The notes under the pieces: model-generated
The model's input: the letters and a program-made list of their open reading frames with translations, nothing else
The model's database searches: none
What the model was told of the DNA's origin: nothing
Shown here: in pieces, positions 58,801 through 64,000 of the stretch
How positions within the stretch are numbered: position 1 is the stretch's first letter
Layout of the letters: each line of letters begins with the position of its first letter
Assembly (NCBI GenBank): GCA_022885665.1
Contig: JAGQDJ010000147.1
Span: 62,001-126,000, forward strand
DNA length: 64,000 nt
Reading direction: 5' to 3'
Origin: Triops longicaudatus
Lineage: Eukaryota > Arthropoda > Branchiopoda > Notostraca > Triopsidae
Translations under genes and position numbers: made by a program

Positions 58801-60230
58801 TCTAACGAGTAATTTTTAAAGTTTTATAATTTTCGAAAAGAAAATCTTTAAAAAAATCTTTTCAAAAGACTTCGTTTATTTTTAGGGAAATAATTTATTT
58901 GAAGGTTATTTTTTCTAAGGAAACTTTCACCTCCTTTTCCTATTCATGGTTACTGCCTAATGATGTTCATCTCGTTTCCATATCATTTCCCTTTCCTTTT
59001 CCCCCTAATTACGCATACCTCGAGACAAATCTTGCTGTCTTAACCTGTTAATTAGTTCCTAGGACGCAACATTAAAATTCCCGCTAAAATAACATATCTA
59101 AATCTTGAAACAAACTTAAAAATAATAAAAATTTCTACAACAAAAAAATTAATTCATTTTTTATGATTATCTAAAACAAAATATTTAAAAAAATATATAT
59201 ATTTTAAACATACTTTTTAAATAACACTACATAAAATATTTTTTTAAAAACGAGTCTTTTAAAAAATACAGAAAAACGAAGATCTGTCTGTGGAATTGTT
59301 TTCGTTGAATTCGGATTTCCCTTATTTTCCGCGAATTTAAAACCCTTCTTTGAAGTTACAAGCATTACAAACCCGAAATTGGAAAGCAAGAAAAAGGGAA
59401 AAACAGGTCTTTCAAGCAAAGATTTCCAAAAAGAGGTCAAGCAACCCTTTATTCCTCCCAAGAAAGGATTATCGACATGAAAGGTCGTTTTTAACCCTCT
59501 TTCACCCTCCACAACCCCTTTTCACCGTTTCTTTTGCAAACCCTTTTTCGTTAAGAAATTCAAAATTTTTCACAACGCTTTCCTGTTTTCTTTACCTGTT
59601 TGGGCAACGAAATGTTAATGAACTTGTTCATTTGAACCGAGTTTTCCGTTCCGCAAAAACAAAAATTAATAAAGAAGTCTTGCCAAACAGCTTTTTTTGC
59701 CAAGTGAACCTGAACGCGGTTTATCTTGATAAAAATGAAACGCATTTTCGTAAGTCAAGTTAAAAGTACACGTATTTGGGCTGTCGTCATTGCTCATGTT
59801 GGCTAATGGTGTCTTTTTACACACTTGGAGGGAAACTTCAACGTTTACTATTTTTCACATTTTTATTTATTTAGTGCTTTCGATTTTTTCCTAGATTTAA
59901 GCTCCTTCAATGCAAAACGTTCAGAACGAAGTATATTGCAACTTTGTTTTTTATTTACCAATTTAATTAGAATGCACAAATTCTCTTAAACACGAAAATA
60001 TGAATGTTTCCAACTCTTGGTATTGTATTATCGTAAAACTGTAGTAAACGCAAAATTTGATAGAAGTGATTTTTCTGATTTTTTTATTTTTATTTTCTTT
60101 AATTACTTTGCTTTTTTAAAAAATTGAAGTGTAATGAACCTGGTGTAAATCGAACTTAATAGCTGCCAAAAATAACCTAACATAAATCAATCTAATTTCG
60201 CGGCAATTATTTCAGTTGAACTAGCTACAT
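55870..60230. other. AT-rich stretch, no gene recognised
   Basis: Contains one copy of the 245-bp family core at 57715 (GGGAC) and 57747 (GTCCC), and GTTATAACG-type sequences near 57.84-57.99 kb like those at 52.87-52.97 kb, possibly pogo-type MITE remnants. Confidence 0.4.
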
Positions 60231-60239
60231 TTACTACCG

Positions 60240-62760
60240 CTCAAAATAGAGTGGTACGCTTCAGTACGATTCTCTTTATAATGTGTACCACTTTACTTTT
60301 TTCTGACTTTTTTTACCATGCAACACAGAAAATACGCCAAAATGTGCAAAAGTCGTCAGATGAAAACAAATTTACAACTCAAATTCGGTAAGCTCCTAAA
60401 TAATAAATAGATCGCTGAAGCATTTTGTAAACAAATATTGAAAAAAAAACTCGTAATTTCTTTCCTGGAACGCGCTAAGTCCCGAAACTCCAAAACAAAA
60501 GTGGTACGCTCTTATGAGATTATGGATATGCCCTGTACCAGTTTTTTCTTAACTTCTTTCGTCGTGGAAAATAAAATGCTCAAAAAATATAAAAAATTCC
60601 TAAGAATAATAAATTTGAAATAGAAAGAAGTCAAAGGAATTCAAATATAAGTAATTAACAAGAGTGAGCTTTTTCGTGAGTAAATACGCGGAAAAACTCC
60701 CAATTTCTGGTCTTGCGCTCGTTTTATTCCGCAGCGATCAAAATAAGCTGGTACATTCTAAGGCAATATTAGCTACAATTTGTACCATTTTTTCTGAACT
60801 TCAACTACCTTGAAAAATAGAAGTAAAAGCACACAAAATAAAAAAAAAAACGAAAAACTTGGCAAAAAAGGTCAATGGTAGGCTAAATATACTCAACTAT
60901 TGATCCAACGCAAAATAAACTGCTTCGTTAGGTATTTTTCCAAAATACTTGAGAAACATTCAATTTCCGGTCTCGCGCTCGCTTTATTTCTCAAAGCCTA
61001 CAATAAGCTGGTACGATGTAATGCACGATTCAATGCATCTTGTACCACTTTTTTCCGACCTTCCACTAACGTGCAAAATAGAAATACACGAAAATACGCA
61101 AAAGTGGGAAAAAAATACGCAACAATTTCGACAATAGGCTGCCTCAACCATTTTTCTAGAAAAATTAAGTACTTTTTAACGTATTTTTCCAAAATGCTCG
61201 CACAATTTGCAAATGTCTAGGACTCGCTTCATTTCCTGAAGTTCAAAATAAAGTGGTACACTCTTACAGCCTTTTCTTTTTACGTTGTACCACTTTTTTC
61301 TGCACTTTCCTCAAACATGGAAATTGCGAGTACCATTTATTTTATTTTCTCTTGACAAAACTACATTTGCATTCAAATTTTCCAAAAAAAAAAAAACAAG
61401 TTTACTGAACCTGCCATATTTACGGTTTCATAACTGCCAAAATAACCTGACGTAAATCACTCTAATTTCACGGCACCTGTTCACCCGAGCTGATTTTGCA
61501 ACTGCGGGAATTTGTGGACGCTAGAACACGACCCGAAGCTCAAATTCACACTCTACGTGTATACTGAAGCGTGTCACCAACTTTTTTACGCCTTTGCCTC
61601 CACCTTTCTTTCCATTTCCCTCACCAGGTGTCCTTTCGTGAATTGTCGATTCTCTCTCATTAACTCTTTGCCTAGACTCACTAACGGGAATTGATCGTTC
61701 GATACGACCACCAAAACTGATATTCTTAACCAATATTTAAATATTTATCTGTTTCGTCGTTTTATCGATAAATAAATTAATTGGCGCTTAATTAGTCCAG
61801 GCTTAATTACGAAAGCCCGGGTAATACTCCCCCCACCTGCAAAATTCCCCGAAAAAGTGCTTAGGCCTCCTCGACTTTATCGTCAGATGCTTATCTATAT
61901 ACTACTCAGTTGACCTTTGACCCTTAAGTCCATTGCCAAGGCCTGAAACACCGTTTTTCTACTGTTTCTTCCTGATTTGGTAATTTGATAACGAAACAAC
62001 TTCTATTAGAAAAAAATTGATTACTAAAATTCCTTTGAATTTACTGCAAAATTTATTCAACTGTTTCTGTCAGTTCTTTGACGACATTTTTAAAAGAAAT
62101 ATGGTTAAATTTGAGAAAATAGAGCAAACAATTCTCGTACGCTCAAAAGAAACGGGTACACTCTAAGGGAATATTCCGTGCAGGTTGTACCACTTTTTTA
62201 TTAACTGCCATTACCGTGAGAAATTTAAAATAAATACCAAATAAATACGTAAAAACGTTAAATCTGTTAACAATAGTATCAGCTACTTTTATAACGAAAC
62301 TGAACTACTTCATAGCGTATTTTCCCAAAAATACTCGAAAAACTTTCGTAGTTCATTTCCCAATGTTCAAAATAAACTGCTAACGCTGTAAGCAAATATT
62401 CCATACTTTTCGTACCACTTTTTTCTGAGCTTCCGTTAGCGCGCAAAATAGAAATGAATAGAAATCCGCAAATAAAGGTAAAACTGTTACTAATAGTCAA
62501 CCTCAACTATTTTTTATAATGAAATTGCTATCTCTTAGCGTATTTTCTAAAATACTCGAAAAATTTATGGATTTCGTGCCTATTGCTCGCTTAATTTCTT
62601 AACGCTCAAAATAAACTGGTACGCTCTAATACAAAATTCCATACGCACTGTACCACTTTTTTTCTTAACTGCTATTACCGTAAAAAAATTTAAAAATACG
62701 CAAAAAAGTCAAACACTTCAACAATAGTTAAATTTCTCTCTACTTTTGTACTTCATACGT
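60240..62760 (+). repeat. ~245-bp diverged tandem repeat array with fixed-spacing inverted core
   Basis: Core left arms (GGTAC) lie at 60253, 60503, 60750, 61010, 61255, 62155, a degenerate one near 62379, and 62618; right arms (GTACC) start 32 nt later each time. Monomer outline: CTCAAAATAARCTGGTACGC, a 27-nt spacer, GTACCACTTTTTTCTGAACT, TTACCGTGCAAAATAGAAAT, then ATACGCAAAAAT. Spacings between neighbours are 224-260 bp. The 61.3-62.1 kb interval lacks clear cores. Confidence 0.85.
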
Positions 62761-63669
62761 ATTCAAATTAACTCGTATGTAGGTCTTTGCTATCTTAGGA
62801 TTGCAAATGATTTTTTTTAAAGAAAATGCGTTTTATTTAACTTTTTTACATTTGTTACACTAGAAGAATGTCCACAAGCTGAAACACAACTCAAAAAGGG
62901 TGGGTTTTACCCTCTTGAAGCTCGAAGAGGGTTAAAGAGGGTTGAAAACGGGAATTCGGGTCTTTCTTATCCTTCTTTACCCCTTTCAAGACTTGGAAAC
63001 TCGCCTTTTCAGGAAACCGTTTGACCTCGTTACCCCTTTGACCTGCTTTTCACCCTTCCACCCCCTTCTTACCCCCTGTTTCATCCGTCTGCCCTAGTTT
63101 TTATCCCTCTACAACCCTTCTTTGAGCAAAAAGGGTGGGTTTCAGGCCTAAAGAAGCAAGAACTTTTCCAAGATAGGGTTCGTAGACATACAAAAACCGC
63201 GACCCAGTTCAGGTTCTTGACCTCGGTTGACCTTTACAGGCTTCACTGCCCTCAAGCACAGGCCTGTCACCCTTTCTGGCCGGACCTTGAAAGAATAAAA
63301 GATTTTTTTCTCGCTTTTCTTTGCCTGGAAGTCTTAGAAACTGGTTTGAATCCTTTTTTCCTTGTTTATTTCGATTTTTTTCCCATTAATGTTAAACACC
63401 AACTTTCCTGTTGCTTTAGGTCAAGTCTACACTTTCCTTAGAATTGTATATCAGTGAACTGGAAAAAATATTTTGAGAAACTCTGTCATACTTAAAACAT
63501 AGCATTCAATTTTCTAATTTCCTTAAAATGTCTAAAAAATTGAAAATTGAGTTAATTATTATAAACTCAAAATTTTCTACGTAAAGATTACGACGTAAAA
63601 TGTGGTTTGGATCCAAATGATAAACAAACGTGTCACTTACTTGGACGCGTTTTATTTCGATAAGATCAA

Positions 63670-63930
63670 AATAAAACGGGACAACGTATAGGGATTTCAC
63701 GTAAAACTTGTACCATTTACTTCTGAGCATAGGTATGGTGCAGGTTTTACTAAGAATTTTTTCTTTAAAAAAGCAGTCATGTTTTTCACGTTAACAGATT
63801 CGTTATCGAACGTTTTGGCGTCAAATGACTTAATGAATCCATCCTATAGAGCCCTGGACTCCTTATAGTAGTGGCTAAGATAATGTGGGACGCGTTAATA
63901 GGATTTTAGACGTATTTTATCCCATCCATT
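63670..63930 (+). repeat. Two further copies of the 245-bp family core
   Basis: GGGAC at 63678 with GTACC at 63710, and GGGAC at 63887 with ATCCC at 63919. The 32-nt offset is kept in both although the arms no longer match perfectly. Confidence 0.65.
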
Positions 63931-64000
63931 TTTGAGCTTACATTTAGTGTAATTAAAATAATAAACAAAATTTCCAATAAATTAGACAAACATCTTCCAA

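Noticed and set aside
1..64000. CRISPR arrays, operons, rRNA genes
   Set aside because: None seen; the tandem repeats have long, diverged units and the genes are intron-containing animal genes.

Overview
The window is animal genomic DNA and almost certainly arthropod. Genes are split by GT/AG introns. TATA boxes lie upstream of several starts, and one is paired with an arthropod-type TCAGT initiator. Two neighbouring genes belong to arthropod chitin families, and the noncoding DNA is AT-rich and full of diverged repeats. I cannot fix the order; an insect or crustacean fits best. No bacterial, viral or CRISPR features are visible.

Layout. Plus strand, 1-8.4 kb: two chitin genes. The first is a chitin deacetylase of the CDA2/vermiform type with two mutually exclusive chitin-binding exons. 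The second is a GH18 chitinase-like gene with a C-terminal CBM14 domain. Both have lost residues normally needed for catalysis, so they may act as chitin-binding or organising proteins. 10.9-13.5 kb: a pogo/Tigger-type transposase gene, frameshifted, with AT-hooks. 14.6-15.1 kb: two adjacent small hAT-type MITEs, each with a perfect 8-bp target duplication. 17.4-19.0 kb: an eIF4G-like gene with an in-frame TAA inside the MIF4G domain and a truncated MA3 domain. 19.4-20.9 kb: a decayed element with terminal inverted repeats, a 53-bp palindrome and a broken chitin-binding gene fragment. 22.2-30.3 kb: two tandem SLC17-like MFS transporter genes with the same nine-exon plan; the first carries a 1-nt frameshift.

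Minus strand, 33.2-38.7 kb: a complete seven-exon Mef2 gene. Its second coding exon, which encodes most of the MADS box and the MEF2 domain, exists as two tandem 204-nt versions. This predicts two MEF2 proteins that differ inside the DNA-binding and dimerisation region.

38.7-64 kb holds no protein gene I can support. It is probably upstream Mef2 regulatory or intronic DNA plus repeats. Its main feature is a ~245-bp diverged repeat family at 52.6-64 kb. The repeat carries an inverted core, GGTAC...GTACC, whose arms start exactly 32 nt apart in twelve copies. In two copies both arms change together to GGGAC...GTCCC, which suggests selection on dyad or stem structure.

Best leads: the duplicated Mef2 DNA-binding exon, the covarying fixed-spacing inverted core, and the side-by-side catalytically altered chitin genes.
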